A stretch of 64,000 nt of DNA, from NCBI RefSeq assembly GCF_001424025.1, contig NZ_LMPZ01000005.1:1-64000 (forward strand). The letters are read 5' to 3'. The translations under genes were made by a program, and so were the position numbers. Shown here in pieces: positions 1 through 9,822 of the stretch (within the stretch, counting starts at the first letter, position 1; the number at the start of each line of letters is the position of its first letter). The notes below the pieces were generated by a model. That model was given only the letters and a program-made list of their open reading frames with translations. It ran no database searches and was not told where the DNA came from. This stretch comes from Brevundimonas sp. Leaf363 (GTDB taxonomy: Bacteria > Pseudomonadota > Alphaproteobacteria > Caulobacterales > Caulobacteraceae).

Positions 1-1355
1 GTCATCACGTCCGCCCCGCGCCCGCCCGTGATGACGTTGCGCCCGGCGTTGCCGTAGATGGCGTTGCCCTTGGAGTTGCCGGTGGCGTTGATCCACGCGT
101 CGCCCGTCAGCGTCAGGGCCTCGATGTTGGCGCCCAGCGTCCAGCTGATCTCGCTGTAGACCCAGTCGCGACCTTCCGAGCTCAGCTCGATCACCTGGTC
201 GCCCGCGTCGTCGACGTAGTAGCGGTCGTCGCTGGTCGAGCCCGACATCGTGTCCGCGCCCGCGCCGCCGCGCATGAAGTTGTCGCGGGCGTTGCCGATC
301 AGGATGTTGTCCAGGTCGTTCCCGCGCGCCGTGCCGGCCGAGCCGGTGAGGGTCAGGTTCTCGACGTAGGCGCCCAGCCGGAAGCTGACCGAGCTGAACA
401 CCGTATCGACGCCGCCGTTGATACGGTCCTCGGTGACCTGATCGCCGGCGTTGTCGACGTAGTAGGTGTCGGCGCCCAGGCCGCCGTGCAGGGTGTCGAC
501 GCCCGCGCCGCCGTCGACGGTGTCGCCCCCGTCGCTCAGCCAGATGGTGTCGTCGCCCTCGTCCAGGCGCACCGTACCCTCGAACACGCCGCCCCGCAGA
601 TCGACGACGTCGTCGCCCGACCCCATCGAGACGACGCCGGTGATGGCGCCCGTATTGGTCAGCCGGTCCTGGCCGTCTCCCAGGAAGATATCGCCGGTGA
701 TGACGCCGCCGTCCTCGTTCTGCACGACGTTGTCCTGGGCGCCCCCGCCGATGGCGACGTCGGCTTCGATCACGCCATAGTTCACGATGCGCGCCGCCCC
801 CGAAACGCCGCTGCTGCGGCTGTCCGATGCGTCGGACACGATCGAGCCGGTGTTCAGCAGCGTCCCGCCCGCCAGAACAAAGCTGACGGCCACGGCGGCG
901 TCCGCGCCGTCGGCCGAGATGTCGCCGGTGTTGGTCAGGGCGCCGGCCTGGTCGAACCGCACGGCGGTGGCCATCGTGCCGGTGACGACGATGTCGCCCG
1001 CGTTGGTCAGGTTTCCCTGGGCGTTGCCGAACCGGACGCCGTAGCCCTGTTGATCGCCGTCGATGGTGATCGAGCCGTTGTTGACGACCGAGGCCGCGAA
1101 GGCGCCGACATCGACGAAGACCCCGGAGGCGACGTCGCCCATGACGTCGATCGCCCCCACATTGGTGATCTTGCCGTTCGGCAGGCTGTGCGCCTCGATC
1201 CCCGCCACGCTCTGGCTGGCGTAGTCCTGCGCCTGAATGCGGCCCGCATTCAGGAAGTCGATCGCCTTTCGGGCGTCGATGTAGAAGGCGGTCTCGGCCA
1301 CGCTGACCAGCTGTTCAGCGTTCACCGTATAGTTGTCGCGCACGATCGTCGGCAT
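1..1355 (-). CDS. RTX-like secreted calcium-binding repeat protein (C-terminus beyond window)
   Basis: About 451 codons are visible from an ATG at 1355; the gene continues past the left edge. There is no Sec signal peptide. After a short N-terminus come many short repeats of the NTGxI type, as in right-handed beta-solenoids. These are followed by Gly/Asp-rich RTX-like blocks (GGAGVDTLHGGLGAD) and two copies of a module with DQVxE, VENLTLTGSA and ARGNDLDN. Such proteins are usually exported by type I secretion through an uncleaved C-terminal signal and fold on binding Ca2+; that role is inferred from the family. The adjacent downstream-coordinate gene is a close paralogue with the same N-terminal start and the same C-terminal module. 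No type I secretion ABC/MFP genes lie in the window. Confidence 0.8.
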   Translation of the reverse strand, partial: MPTIVRDNYTVNAEQLVSVAETAFYIDARKAIDFLNAGRIQAQDYASQSVAGIEAHSLPNGKITNVGAIDVMGDVASGVFVDVGAFAASVVNNGSITIDGDQQGYGVRFGNAQGNLTNAGDIVVTGTMATAVRFDQAGALTNTGDISADGADAAVAVSFVLAGGTLLNTGSIVSDASDSRSSGVSGAARIVNYGVIEADVAIGGGAQDNVVQNEDGGVITGDIFLGDGQDRLTNTGAITGVVSMGSGDDVVDLRGGVFEGTVRLDEGDDTIWLSDGGDTVDGGAGVDTLHGGLGADTYYVDNAGDQVTEDRINGGVDTVFSSVSFRLGAYVENLTLTGSAGTARGNDLDNILIGNARDNFMRGGAGADTMSGSTSDDRYYVDDAGDQVIELSSEGRDWVYSEISWTLGANIEALTLTGDAWINATGNSKGNAIYGNAGRNVITGGRGADVM

Positions 1356-1458
1356 GGGATGTTCCAGAGTTTGATCAGAACCTAGGCCGCCACGCGACGG
1401 CCGTCACGCATTAACCCAACGACATTCCAGTCACTTACCGCAGCCGGCGATGGCCCGC

Positions 1459-3333
1459 TCACCCGCCCCCGAACAGGAACCGATCAAAGCTCTCGTGCTC
1501 GCCGTTCAGCCGCACCAGCATGTCGGCCTGACCGTCGCCGTTCACGTCCACCGTCAGCGAGGTGATGTCGGTCCCGGCGTCATAGCGCAGCACCAGCTCG
1601 CCCGCGTGGCCGCTGAACGAATCCACGATGGTGAAGCCTTGGACCCCAGCCGTGTTCACGTCGCCGTCGATCTGGCGGAAGTCGATCTTGTCCGAGACGT
1701 CGTTCAGGTCGGTAATGCGGTCTGAATCCGCCACGGTCGAATCCGACAGCGAGGTGAAGACGAAGGTGTCCGACCCCGCCTTCCCCGTCATGACGTCGCC
1801 GCCCTTGCCGCCGGTGATGACGTTGCGCCCGGCGTTGCCGTAGATGGCGTTGCCCTTGGAGTTCCCGGTGGCGTTGATCCAGGCGTCGCCCGTCAAGCTC
1901 AGGGCTTCGAGGTTGGCGCCCAGCGTCCAGCTGATCGTGCTGTAGACCCAGTCGCGGCCTGCGGAGCTCGCCTCGATGACCTGATCGCCGAGGTTGTCGA
2001 CGTAGTAGCGGTCGTCGCCTAGACCTCCTGTCAGGCTGTCGGCCCCCAGACCGCCGCGCATGTAGTTATCACGGTCGTTGCCGATCAGGACGTTGTCCAG
2101 ATCGTTGCCGCGCGCCGTCAGCGCCGAACCGGTCAGGGTGAGGTTCTCGACATTTCGTTCCAGCGTGAAGCTGACCGAGCTGATCACCGTATCGGCGGCG
2201 CCGCTTTGGCTTGAGCCTTCGACCACGCGATCGCCGGCATTGTCGACGTGATAGGTATCGTTGCCCCGGCCGCCGGTCATGTAGTCGGCGCCCGAACCGC
2301 CATCCAGGTGGTCGTCGCCGTCGCCGCCGTTGAGTTGGTCGGAGCCGGCGCCGCCATACAGCATGTCGTCGCCGCCAGCGCCTCCAATGCGGTCATCGCC
2401 ATCCTCGCCTTGGAGCGTATCGTCGCCCAAGCCGCCACTGAGCGCATCGTTTCCCGCTCCCGCCCAGACAGTCTGCCCGCTCGCCCCCAGCACGCATGCA
2501 TCGTCGTCGGCGCCCAGGAATATCTCTCCAGTCGTTTCAACCGCGTTGGTCAGATCGATCTCATCGCGCCCGTCGCCCATGACGATATCGCCTACGACGC
2601 GGCCGCTGCTGACGAACACGTCGGAACCGCCGCCCAGCCTGACGTTCCCCAGGATCGTCCCGGTATTGCTGACGTAGTTGCGCAGAACCACACCGCTGTC
2701 CGAGGCCACGATGGCATTATCCGCATCGATCTCCCCCTTGTTGGTGAAGAACGAAAACTCCGACGTGTCGCCGGCTTGGCCAGAGATCACAAGTCCGACG
2801 CTTAGACTGTCCGACGCTCTTGCGCGGATCGTGCCGTCGTTTGTGAACGAGGTCCCGGCTACTTGGACGACCCGTACCGCCGTGGCGACATCGGCTCCTC
2901 CAGCAGAGATCAACCCACTGTTTTTGAAGCCGCTGGCGAGCACGTTATCCACAGCGACACTGTCAAAACTGCCGCCGACTTTGATCTCGCCGCTATTGTT
3001 AAAGGTCCCCGGCGTAGCGCTGCGGTAGCCGTAAGCGTAATCGGCATTTACCGAGATCGACCCGGAGTTGGTGACGCTCCGGGTCGTGGACGTGACGTCC
3101 AGAGCGACGCCCACGTCGCCCGCGTACCGGACGACGATATCACCGCGATTGTCGATCGACCCCGCCCAGGCCACCACGTCGATGGCGGTCGCATCATCAA
3201 GCTCAGCCGTAATGCTCCCCAGATTGGTGAACACGGCGTCTTTGTCTGTCGAGTTCAGCGAGAAGATCACGCCCTCGCCGGCAACAGCGTCGTCATCATC
3301 GACGGTATAGGTGGTGGTCACTGTGGTCGGCAT
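1459..3333 (-). CDS. RTX-like secreted calcium-binding repeat protein
   Basis: 624 aa from ATG 3333. Residues 1 to about 260 hold solenoid-type repeats (FTNLGSI, FNNSGEI, FTNDGTI). Residues about 270-350 contain tandem GGxGxDxLxGGxGxD nonapeptides, the Ca2+-binding RTX signature. Two modules with DRVVE/DQVIE, VENLTLTGSALTARGNDLDN and IYGNAGRNVITGG follow. The C-terminus has DTFVFTSLSDST, IDFRQIDGD and a hydrophobic tail ending in FLFGGG, like serralysin-type type I secretion substrates. No catalytic domain was recognised, so an adhesin or surface/matrix protein is more likely than a protease. It is a paralogue of the neighbouring gene, and the DNA of their last modules is nearly identical, which points to recent duplication or gene conversion. 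Confidence 0.85.
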   Translation of the reverse strand: MPTTVTTTYTVDDDDAVAGEGVIFSLNSTDKDAVFTNLGSITAELDDATAIDVVAWAGSIDNRGDIVVRYAGDVGVALDVTSTTRSVTNSGSISVNADYAYGYRSATPGTFNNSGEIKVGGSFDSVAVDNVLASGFKNSGLISAGGADVATAVRVVQVAGTSFTNDGTIRARASDSLSVGLVISGQAGDTSEFSFFTNKGEIDADNAIVASDSGVVLRNYVSNTGTILGNVRLGGGSDVFVSSGRVVGDIVMGDGRDEIDLTNAVETTGEIFLGADDDACVLGASGQTVWAGAGNDALSGGLGDDTLQGEDGDDRIGGAGGDDMLYGGAGSDQLNGGDGDDHLDGGSGADYMTGGRGNDTYHVDNAGDRVVEGSSQSGAADTVISSVSFTLERNVENLTLTGSALTARGNDLDNVLIGNDRDNYMRGGLGADSLTGGLGDDRYYVDNLGDQVIEASSAGRDWVYSTISWTLGANLEALSLTGDAWINATGNSKGNAIYGNAGRNVITGGKGGDVMTGKAGSDTFVFTSLSDSTVADSDRITDLNDVSDKIDFRQIDGDVNTAGVQGFTIVDSFSGHAGELVLRYDAGTDITSLTVDVNGDGQADMLVRLNGEHESFDRFLFGGG

Positions 3334-3511
3334 GGCGTTCGTCCCTCTTCCCTGACGACACCCTATGATGACATCCCGCCGTCGTCACTAGCCGAAGTTG
3401 TGTCGGGTCAGCGGCTTAGCTTCGTTCAGCCACCGTTCAGATTGGCGGGCGTGTTGTGGCCGCGATGAGGGCGCGTGCGATCCGCCGTGCTCCGGTCACA
3501 GGGAGCTACCC

Positions 3512-3745
3512 ATGCGCGCCGCGCTTGTTCTGTCCGCCGCCGTTCTGACCTTCGGCGTGTCCGCCTGCGCCACCTCCGAAAGCGCCGGCATTCCGCGCTA
3601 TCGCACCGAAATGGATCGCCTGCGCGGCGAGTGCGAGGCGCGCGGCGGCATTCTGCTGGCGCGGCCGGGCGCCAACTCGGGCGAGCCGGCGGTCGACAAT
3701 CAGTGCGAGATCCGCGGCGGCCTGGTTTCGCCGCCGCGCAACTGA
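3512..3745 (+). CDS. small putative lipoprotein
   Basis: 77 aa. The ATG at 3512 sits behind a GGGAG ribosome site and opens a lipoprotein signal peptide with the lipobox VSAC (Cys about residue 19). The mature part has CEARGGIL and CEIRGG segments with two Cys that could form a disulfide. The function is unknown; it is probably anchored in the outer or inner membrane facing the periplasm. A longer reading frame starts upstream but has no signal and no ribosome site. Confidence 0.7.
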   Translation: MRAALVLSAAVLTFGVSACATSESAGIPRYRTEMDRLRGECEARGGILLARPGANSGEPAVDNQCEIRGGLVSPPRN

Positions 3746-3813
3746 CCCGCTGAGACCCGTCGGCCGAGTGCCCCTGCTGGACGCGGGGCGGCCCGGGGCG
3801 GCATAGGGGGCGG

Positions 3814-5202
3814 ATGAGCGCCGTCTTTCCCGATCCGACGCCCGCCGCCTGGCGCGCCGAAGCTGAAAAAGCCCTGAAGGGACGGGGTCTGGAGACCCTG
3901 CTGCGGCTGGACGCCGACCAGCTGGCCGTGCGTCCGCTGTACGGCCGGGCCAGCGGAACGGAGCCCATCAGCGCGCCGCGCGCCCGGGACGCCGAGGGCC
4001 GGGCCTGGGACGTGCGCGTCGGTGTCGAGGCGGATGACGGGGCCGAGGCCAACGCCCAGCTTTTGGCCGCGCTGCAGGGCGGGGCCGCGTCCGTCGTCCT
4101 GTCGGGCGCCGTGCTGGACGACAGCGAGACGCTGGCTCGCGCGCTGGACGCCGTGTCGCTGGAGATCGCCCCCGCCGCACTGGATGCGGGCTTGAAGGGC
4201 GACGCGGCCGCTAACGCCCTGGCCGTGGCGGCCAAGGGCTCGCCGCGCGCGCAACTGCTTTTCCACATGGACCCGCTGTCGGCCTTCGCCGAGGCGGGCG
4301 CCGCGCCGCGTTCGGTGGACGAGCACATCGCCCTGGCCGCCAACACCGCCGCCCGCCATGCGGGGGCGTATCCGCAGGCGCGCTTCTTCCTGGCGGGCGG
4401 CCGGGTCGCGCACGAGGCGGGCGGATCGCTGGGCCAGATGCTGGGCTTCACGGCGGCCTCGGCCAATCTGTACATCGAAGCGTCGGTGGCGGCGGGCCTG
4501 TCGGTGGCGCAGGCGCTGGACGGCGTGGTGCTGGGCCTGTCGGTCGATCAGCGGCATTTCGACGGCCTGTGCGCCGTGCGCGCGATGCGCCTGATCTGGC
4601 GCTCGCTGAGCCAGGCCTGGGGTCAGGAGACGCCGGCGACCATCGAGGCGCGGTCGTCGCGGCGGATGCTGGCGGCGCGCGATCCCTGGCCCAACCTGCT
4701 GCGCCTGGGCGCGGCCGGGTTCGCCGGCGCCGTCGGCGGGGCCGAAGCGGTGATCGTCGAGCCCTTCACTCAGGCGCTGGGCCGCCCCGACGCCTTCGCC
4801 CGCCGGCAAGCCTTGAGCGCGCAGCTGGTGCTGATGGAGGAGGCGCACCTGGGCCGCGTCGCCGATCCGGCCGCCGGCTCCTGGTTCCTGGACAGCCGCA
4901 CGCGCGAGCTGGCCGACGCCGGCTGGGCCGAGCTGCAGCGCATCGAGCGCGAGGGCGGGCTGATCGCCAGTCTGCGCGCCGGGGCGTTCCAGACGCGCGT
5001 CGCCGAGGCGCGCCGCGCGGCCGACCGCGCCCTGAGTGAGGGCCACGATCATCTGGTCGGCGTCACCCGCTATGTCGACGAGGCGCCGCGCCCGGCCCAG
5101 GCCGCGCCGCGACCCGCGCTGGCGTCGGAGGGCGGCGGCGACGCCTGTCCGCCGCTGACGCCCGTCCGCTGGGCCGCCGCCTTCGAGGAGGCGTCCGCGT
5201 GA
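3814..5202 (+). CDS. mutA: methylmalonyl-CoA mutase small (beta) subunit
   Basis: 462 aa, ATG 3814. Partner of the B12-dependent isomerase that interconverts (R)-methylmalonyl-CoA and succinyl-CoA in propionate, odd-chain and branched-chain degradation. It has the mutase TIM-barrel fold (GRASGTEPI near residue 50; [17 protein letters not shown] near residue 350, the substrate-barrel signature) but lacks the C-terminal cobalamin-binding Rossmann domain and its DxHxxG motif, as expected for the non-catalytic subunit. It is shorter than the roughly 620-residue subunit of Propionibacterium. Its TGA overlaps the GTG start of the large subunit, so the two are translationally coupled. Confidence 0.92.
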   Translation: MSAVFPDPTPAAWRAEAEKALKGRGLETLLRLDADQLAVRPLYGRASGTEPISAPRARDAEGRAWDVRVGVEADDGAEANAQLLAALQGGAASVVLSGAVLDDSETLARALDAVSLEIAPAALDAGLKGDAAANALAVAAKGSPRAQLLFHMDPLSAFAEAGAAPRSVDEHIALAANTAARHAGAYPQARFFLAGGRVAHEAGGSLGQMLGFTAASANLYIEASVAAGLSVAQALDGVVLGLSVDQRHFDGLCAVRAMRLIWRSLSQAWGQETPATIEARSSRRMLAARDPWPNLLRLGAAGFAGAVGGAEAVIVEPFTQALGRPDAFARRQALSAQLVLMEEAHLGRVADPAAGSWFLDSRTRELADAGWAELQRIEREGGLIASLRAGAFQTRVAEARRAADRALSEGHDHLVGVTRYVDEAPRPAQAAPRPALASEGGGDACPPLTPVRWAAAFEEASA

Positions 5203-7349
5203 GCCGCCCCGACCTGAACAAGACGCCGCTCGACCTGTCGCCCCTTGCGGGCGCGGTCGCCGACACGCCTTGGATGACGCCCGAAGGCGTCGCCGTCGCC
5301 CCCGCCCATGACGCCTCGGCGCTGGAAGGCGTGACCTTCCTCGACGGCCTGCCCGGCTTCGCCCCCTTCGTGCGCGGACCCTATCCGACCATGTATGCGT
5401 CCAACCCCTGGACCATCCGCCAGTACGCCGGCTTCTCGACGGCGGAGGAATCGAACGCCTTCTATCGCCGCAACCTGGCGGCCGGTCAGAAAGGGCTGAG
5501 CATCGCCTTCGATCTGGCCACCCACCGGGGGTACGACAGCGACCACCCGCGCGTGGCCGGCGACGTCGGCATGGCCGGCGTGGCGATCGACAGCCTCTAC
5601 GACATGCGCACCCTGTTCGACGGCATCCCGCTGGACAAGATGAGCGTGTCGATGACCATGAACGGCGCGGTCCTGCCGATCCTGGCCCTCTATGTCGTGG
5701 CGGCGGAGGAGCAGGGCGTCGCGCCCGAGGCTCTGACCGGGACCATCCAGAACGACATCCTCAAGGAGTTCATGGTCCGCAACACCTACATCTATCCGCC
5801 GCTGCCCAGCATGCGGATCGTGTCGGACATCTTCGCCTGGACCGCCCAGCACGCGCCGCGCTTCAACTCCATCTCGATCAGCGGCTACCATATGCAGGAG
5901 GCGGGGGCCTCGGCGGATCTGGAGCTGGCCTATACCCTGGCGGACGGGCTGGAATACATTCGCGCGGGCGTCGCGGCGGGCATGGACGTGGACCGGTTCG
6001 CGCCGCGCCTCAGCTTCTTCTGGGCCGTCGGCATGAACTACTTCATGGAGGTGGCCAAGCTGCGCGCCGGTCGCCTGTTGTGGGCCGAGGCGGTGCAGGC
6101 CGAGTTCGCGCCCAAGGACGCCCGCAGCCTGTCCCTGCGCGCCCACTGCCAGACCTCCGGCTGGTCGCTGGCGGCCCAGGACGTGTTCAACAATGTGCCG
6201 CGCACCCTGGTCGAGGCGATGGCGGCGGCGTCCGGCCAGACCCAGTCGCTGCACACCAACAGCCTGGACGAGGCCCTGGCCCTGCCGACCGACTTCTCGG
6301 CCCGCATCGCCCGCAACACACAGATCCTGCTGCAGGAAGAGACCGACCAGACCCACGTCATCGACCCCTGGGGCGGCAGCTACTACGTCGAGCGCCTGAC
6401 CCAGGACCTGGCCGACCGCGCCCGCGCCCACATGGCCGAGGTCGCGACCCTGGGCGGCATGGCCAAGGCCATCGAGGCGGGCGTGCCCAAGATGCGGATC
6501 GAGGAATCGGCCGCCCGCACCCAGGCCCGCATCGACACGGGCCAGCAGACGGTGGTCGGCGTGAACCGCTATCTGTCCGACACGCCCGACGACATTCCGG
6601 TGCTGAAGGTCGACAATGCGGCCGTCCTGACCGCCCAGCTCGACAAGCTCAAGCGCCTGCGCGCCGAGCGCGATCCGGCGGCGGTCGAGGCGGCCCTGAC
6701 CGCCCTGACGCAAGGCGCGAAGGGCGACGCCAACCTGCTGGCCCTGGCCATCAAGGCCGCCCGCGCCAAGGCGACGGTGGGCGAGATCTCCGACGCGCTG
6801 GAGGCCGCCTTCGGCCGCCATGTGGCTAGCGTCCACACCGTCTCGGGCGTCTATGCCCGCGAGGCCGGGGCCGATCCGAAAATCTCCCGCGCCCGCGACA
6901 TGGTCGCCGCCTTCGTCGAGAACGACGGCGGCCCGCCGCGCATCCTGATCGCCAAGCTGGGCCAGGACGGCCACGACCGGGGCCAGAAGGTCATCGCCAC
7001 CGCCTACGGCGACCTCGGCCTCGACGCCACGGCCGGCGCCCTGTTCCAGACGCCGGAGGAGGCCGCGCGCGACGCGGTCGCCTCGAACGTCCACGCCGTG
7101 GGGGCCTCATCGCTCGCGGCGGGTCACCTGACGCTGGTTCCGGCGTTGAAGGCCGAGCTGGAGCGGCTGGGGCGGCCCGACATCATGATCGTGGTCGGCG
7201 GCGTCATCCCGCCCGCCGACGTCCAGACCCTGCTCGATCTGGGCGCCGCCGCCGTCTATCCGCCCGGCTCGGTCATCGCGGACACCGCCATCGACCTGAT
7301 CGAGCGGCTGAACCAGCGCCTCGGCTACGCCCAGCCCGCGCGGACCTGA
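5199..7349 (+). CDS. mutB: methylmalonyl-CoA mutase large (alpha) subunit
   Basis: 716 aa, usual length for the catalytic subunit. The GTG start at 5199 overlaps the previous stop codon (GTGA). The N-terminal part is the TIM barrel ([47 protein letters not shown]). The C-terminal Rossmann domain carries the B12-ligand motif DGHDRG (DxHxxG, around residue 590), followed by GGVIPPAD. It forms a heterodimer with the preceding product and needs adenosylcobalamin. A MeaB/ArgK chaperone and an epimerase gene are not adjacent. Confidence 0.96.
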   Translation: MSRPDLNKTPLDLSPLAGAVADTPWMTPEGVAVAPAHDASALEGVTFLDGLPGFAPFVRGPYPTMYASNPWTIRQYAGFSTAEESNAFYRRNLAAGQKGLSIAFDLATHRGYDSDHPRVAGDVGMAGVAIDSLYDMRTLFDGIPLDKMSVSMTMNGAVLPILALYVVAAEEQGVAPEALTGTIQNDILKEFMVRNTYIYPPLPSMRIVSDIFAWTAQHAPRFNSISISGYHMQEAGASADLELAYTLADGLEYIRAGVAAGMDVDRFAPRLSFFWAVGMNYFMEVAKLRAGRLLWAEAVQAEFAPKDARSLSLRAHCQTSGWSLAAQDVFNNVPRTLVEAMAAASGQTQSLHTNSLDEALALPTDFSARIARNTQILLQEETDQTHVIDPWGGSYYVERLTQDLADRARAHMAEVATLGGMAKAIEAGVPKMRIEESAARTQARIDTGQQTVVGVNRYLSDTPDDIPVLKVDNAAVLTAQLDKLKRLRAERDPAAVEAALTALTQGAKGDANLLALAIKAARAKATVGEISDALEAAFGRHVASVHTVSGVYAREAGADPKISRARDMVAAFVENDGGPPRILIAKLGQDGHDRGQKVIATAYGDLGLDATAGALFQTPEEAARDAVASNVHAVGASSLAAGHLTLVPALKAELERLGRPDIMIVVGGVIPPADVQTLLDLGAAAVYPPGSVIADTAIDLIERLNQRLGYAQPART

Positions 7350-7446
7350 GCCGACCGCCGCGCCGCCATGCGGCGTTGCCAAGCGGCCCGCGTTCTCGCT
7401 AGGGTTCGCCAGGGTTCCATCGTCGGCGCCTCAGGGGGAGGCCGTC

Positions 7447-8499
7447 ATGTCGCATCCGTACGCCTCGCTCCCGGACCGCGCCTACTGGCGCACCGGCGTG
7501 GCCCAGTACAATCCGCTGGAGCTGCAGGATCTCTATCGCAAGCGGTTCGACATCAGCCCGACCGACCGTGTCGCCTGCGCCGGCAGCTGTTTCGCCCAGC
7601 ACATCGGTCGCCAGCTGCGACGCCGCGGCTTCAACTATCTGGACATGGAGCCGGCGCCCGCGGCCCTGGCCGAGGACCGCCACCTGTCGTTCGGCTACGG
7701 CATGTATTCGGCGCGGTTCGGCAACATCTACACCGCCCGCCAGATGCTGCAGCTCTACAAGCAGGCGTTCGGCCTGTTCGCGCCGGCGACGGGTGTGTGG
7801 AAGCAGGCGGACCGCCGGTTCTTCGATCCCCTTCGCCCCTCCATCGAGCCGAACGGCTTCGGCTCGGCGCGCGAGGCTCAGGTCCTGCGCGACACCCAGC
7901 ACCTGCCTGCGGTCAAGCGGATGTTTCAGAAGGCCAATGTCCTGGTCTTCACCCTGGGCCTGACCGAGGCCTGGATGGATGCGGCGGACGGCACCGTCTA
8001 TCCGGTCTGTCCCGGCACGGTGGCGGGCGAGTTCGACGCCCGGAAGCACGTCTTCAAGAACTTCCGTTTCGGCGAGATCCTGGCCGACATGACGGAGCTG
8101 ATCGAGGCGCTGAAGGGGGTCAATCCGACCCTGCGCATCCTGCTGACCGTCTCGCCCGTCCCGCTGACGGCGACGGCGGCGGGCCATCACGTCCTGGCGG
8201 CCACCACCTATTCCAAGTCGGTGCTGCGCGCCGTGGCGGGCGAGCTGTACGAGACCTACGACCACATCGACTACTTCCCGTCGTACGAGATCGTCACCGC
8301 CCCCTCGAACCGGGGCATGTTCTTCCGCCCCAACATGCGCGAGGTGGCGCCAGCCGGCGTCGACTACGTCATGACCCACTTCTTCGGTCAGCACCCGGCG
8401 CCCGAGACGGCCGGCGCCCCTCCCGCTCCGGCCCCGGCGCGCAAGGAGGCGGCGGACGTGGCCTGCGACGAGGAAAAGCTGGAACTGGTGCGCGCATGA
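7447..8499 (+). CDS. GSCFA-domain protein
   Basis: 350 aa, ATG 7447 with GGGGGAGG just upstream. It contains the family signature AGSCFAQHIGRQL near residue 40 and the conserved LGLTEAWMDAADGTVYPVCPG and SPVPLTATAAGHHV blocks of GSCFA proteins, which are related to SGNH/GDSL esterases. The family is commonly found near polysaccharide or glycan-modifying genes and may act as an O-acyl transferase or esterase; the substrate is unknown. The last 30 residues are Ala/Pro-rich. It overlaps the next gene by 4 nt (ATGA), suggesting a two-gene functional unit. Confidence 0.88.
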   Translation: MSHPYASLPDRAYWRTGVAQYNPLELQDLYRKRFDISPTDRVACAGSCFAQHIGRQLRRRGFNYLDMEPAPAALAEDRHLSFGYGMYSARFGNIYTARQMLQLYKQAFGLFAPATGVWKQADRRFFDPLRPSIEPNGFGSAREAQVLRDTQHLPAVKRMFQKANVLVFTLGLTEAWMDAADGTVYPVCPGTVAGEFDARKHVFKNFRFGEILADMTELIEALKGVNPTLRILLTVSPVPLTATAAGHHVLAATTYSKSVLRAVAGELYETYDHIDYFPSYEIVTAPSNRGMFFRPNMREVAPAGVDYVMTHFFGQHPAPETAGAPPAPAPARKEAADVACDEEKLELVRA

Positions 8500-9275
8500 G
8501 GCGGCTGCTGATCGGAGGCGACTCCCACACCGTGGCCATCGGGCGGGGCCTTCAGAAGTTCAAGCCGGAGCCGAACGACATCCCGCTGGCCGTGTCCGCC
8601 TACAAGCTGTTCGAGTTTCCCAAGACCCAGGGACGCGAGCCCTTTTTCGCGCGCGACGGCGAACGGATCGTCTGGACCGTCGACACCATGGCCGCCAACT
8701 GGGCCGCGCTGTCGGGGGAGCCGGATCTGTCCGTCGAGACGCTGAAGGACACCACCCTGGCCCTGTGCATGGGCTTCACGACAACCAACCTGCTGCGCAA
8801 GCCGGACTGGAAACGCTACGCCTCCTGGCGGCTGCGCAGGCTGAAGCCCAGACAGCTGATCTCCGATGGCCTGATCGTCCAGATGGGCTTCGACTTCTTC
8901 CAGCACACCCTCGGATTCTTCGAGGCGGGCCGCGCTCTGGGGCTGGAGATGATCGCCGTCGAGGCGCCGCCCGTCCGCTCCGACGAACTGGCCATCGCCA
9001 AGGGGGCGCGAGCCGAGGTGATCCTGGACGTGGACCGCATCGTGCGCCTGGCCATGCGTGCGCGGCTGGAGGCGATGGGCGTCGTCGTCCTGGCCCCGCC
9101 GGCCGACGCCGTCGCCGAGACCGGCTTCCTCAAGGACGACCTGCGCAAGATTCACCGCAACGACTGGCACCACGGCAATCAGGACTACGGCCTGCTGGTC
9201 ATGCGCCAACTCTACGACGTCATGGCCCGGCTGCACCCGCAGGGCCTGCGTCTGGTCGCCAACGACGCGGCCTGA
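8496..9275 (+). CDS. SGNH-like hypothetical protein paired with GSCFA
   Basis: 259 aa. ATG at 8496 overlaps the stop of the GSCFA gene. It opens with RRLLIGGDSHTVAIGRGL, where GDSH resembles block I (GDSx) of SGNH hydrolases. A C-terminal KIHRNDWHHGNQDYG segment could supply the block V Asp/His pair. No signal peptide or membrane segment was found. Function unknown; likely cooperates with the upstream protein, perhaps on an acylated carbohydrate. The SGNH assignment rests on these two short motifs only. Confidence 0.75.
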   Translation: MRRLLIGGDSHTVAIGRGLQKFKPEPNDIPLAVSAYKLFEFPKTQGREPFFARDGERIVWTVDTMAANWAALSGEPDLSVETLKDTTLALCMGFTTTNLLRKPDWKRYASWRLRRLKPRQLISDGLIVQMGFDFFQHTLGFFEAGRALGLEMIAVEAPPVRSDELAIAKGARAEVILDVDRIVRLAMRARLEAMGVVVLAPPADAVAETGFLKDDLRKIHRNDWHHGNQDYGLLVMRQLYDVMARLHPQGLRLVANDAA

Positions 9276-9292
9276 GCCCGAAAGTCCGGGCT
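9275..9292 (+). terminator. hairpin between convergent genes
   Basis: AGCCCG (9275-9280) pairs with CGGGCT (9287-9292), followed by TTTAGGG. It is short with a weak T-run, so only a possible terminator. Confidence 0.4.
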
Positions 9293-9712
9293 TTAGGGTC
9301 TGTAGCGCGGGTCCAGGGCTTCGACCTCGGCGGCCGTCAGGGCGCGGACCACCTGCACCCGGCACGGCCCGCCGATCTGGCGGGTCTCGGGCAGGTGGGC
9401 CACGGCCCAGTCGCCGGCGCACAGGCGGTTCGATCCGCCGCCCCAGGCCTCCAGTCCGATGACGTTGGCGTTGTCGATGTCACGGCAGCTGCCGGCGGCG
9501 CTCAGCTCGAACACCTGACTGCGCAGGCCGCGCACATAGACGGTCCCTGTCGGGCCGTTCTGGAAGTTCACGACCTGATCGGCATAGAAGCACGGACGGC
9601 TCGGCGTCCCGCCGGTCGATCCGTCCTCCATTGTTCCGGTCGGCGCACAGCCGGCCGCCAGAACGCCCGTGAGGGCCAGCAGGAGGGCCAGGGTCGGGGC
9701 AGGGGTCTTCAT
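9293..9712 (-). CDS. lipoprotein, DUF6491-like
   Basis: 139 aa counted from the internal ATG at 9712 (MKTPAPTLALLLAL), which begins a clear lipoprotein signal with lipobox AAGC. A longer TTG-started form to 9742 is less likely. The mature part has PCFYADQVVNF, VYVRGLRSQVFEL and CRDIDNA, with four Cys spaced like DUF6491 proteins common in Caulobacterales and sphingomonads (family recalled from memory). Periplasmic, function unknown. Confidence 0.7.
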   Translation of the reverse strand: MKTPAPTLALLLALTGVLAAGCAPTGTMEDGSTGGTPSRPCFYADQVVNFQNGPTGTVYVRGLRSQVFELSAAGSCRDIDNANVIGLEAWGGGSNRLCAGDWAVAHLPETRQIGGPCRVQVVRALTAAEVEALDPRYRP

Positions 9713-9822
9713 CGGCGGCTCCTCTGGAAGGTAGGGACTCAACCGTCCGCGGCGCGGTTCGGTTTAAGACGCCATCGGTGCACTATGCCCACGCTTGATG
9801 GCTGTTCGGCGACGAAGGCGAC

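Noticed and set aside
486-1385. Plus-strand open frame of about 300 codons opposite the first RTX-like gene
   Set aside because: It is the antisense of a repeat-rich gene. The minus frame has RTX and solenoid motifs; the plus frame has no recognisable motif.
1459-3333. Regular Gly/Asp repeats as a CRISPR-like array
   Set aside because: The repeats are coding nonapeptides of variable DNA sequence without spacers; no cas genes are present.
3700-5052. Minus-strand frame of 450 residues opposite mutA
   Set aside because: Composition is Arg/Gly/Ala-rich without domains, and mutA in the plus frame is clear. Many similar antisense frames in the window were dropped for the same reason.
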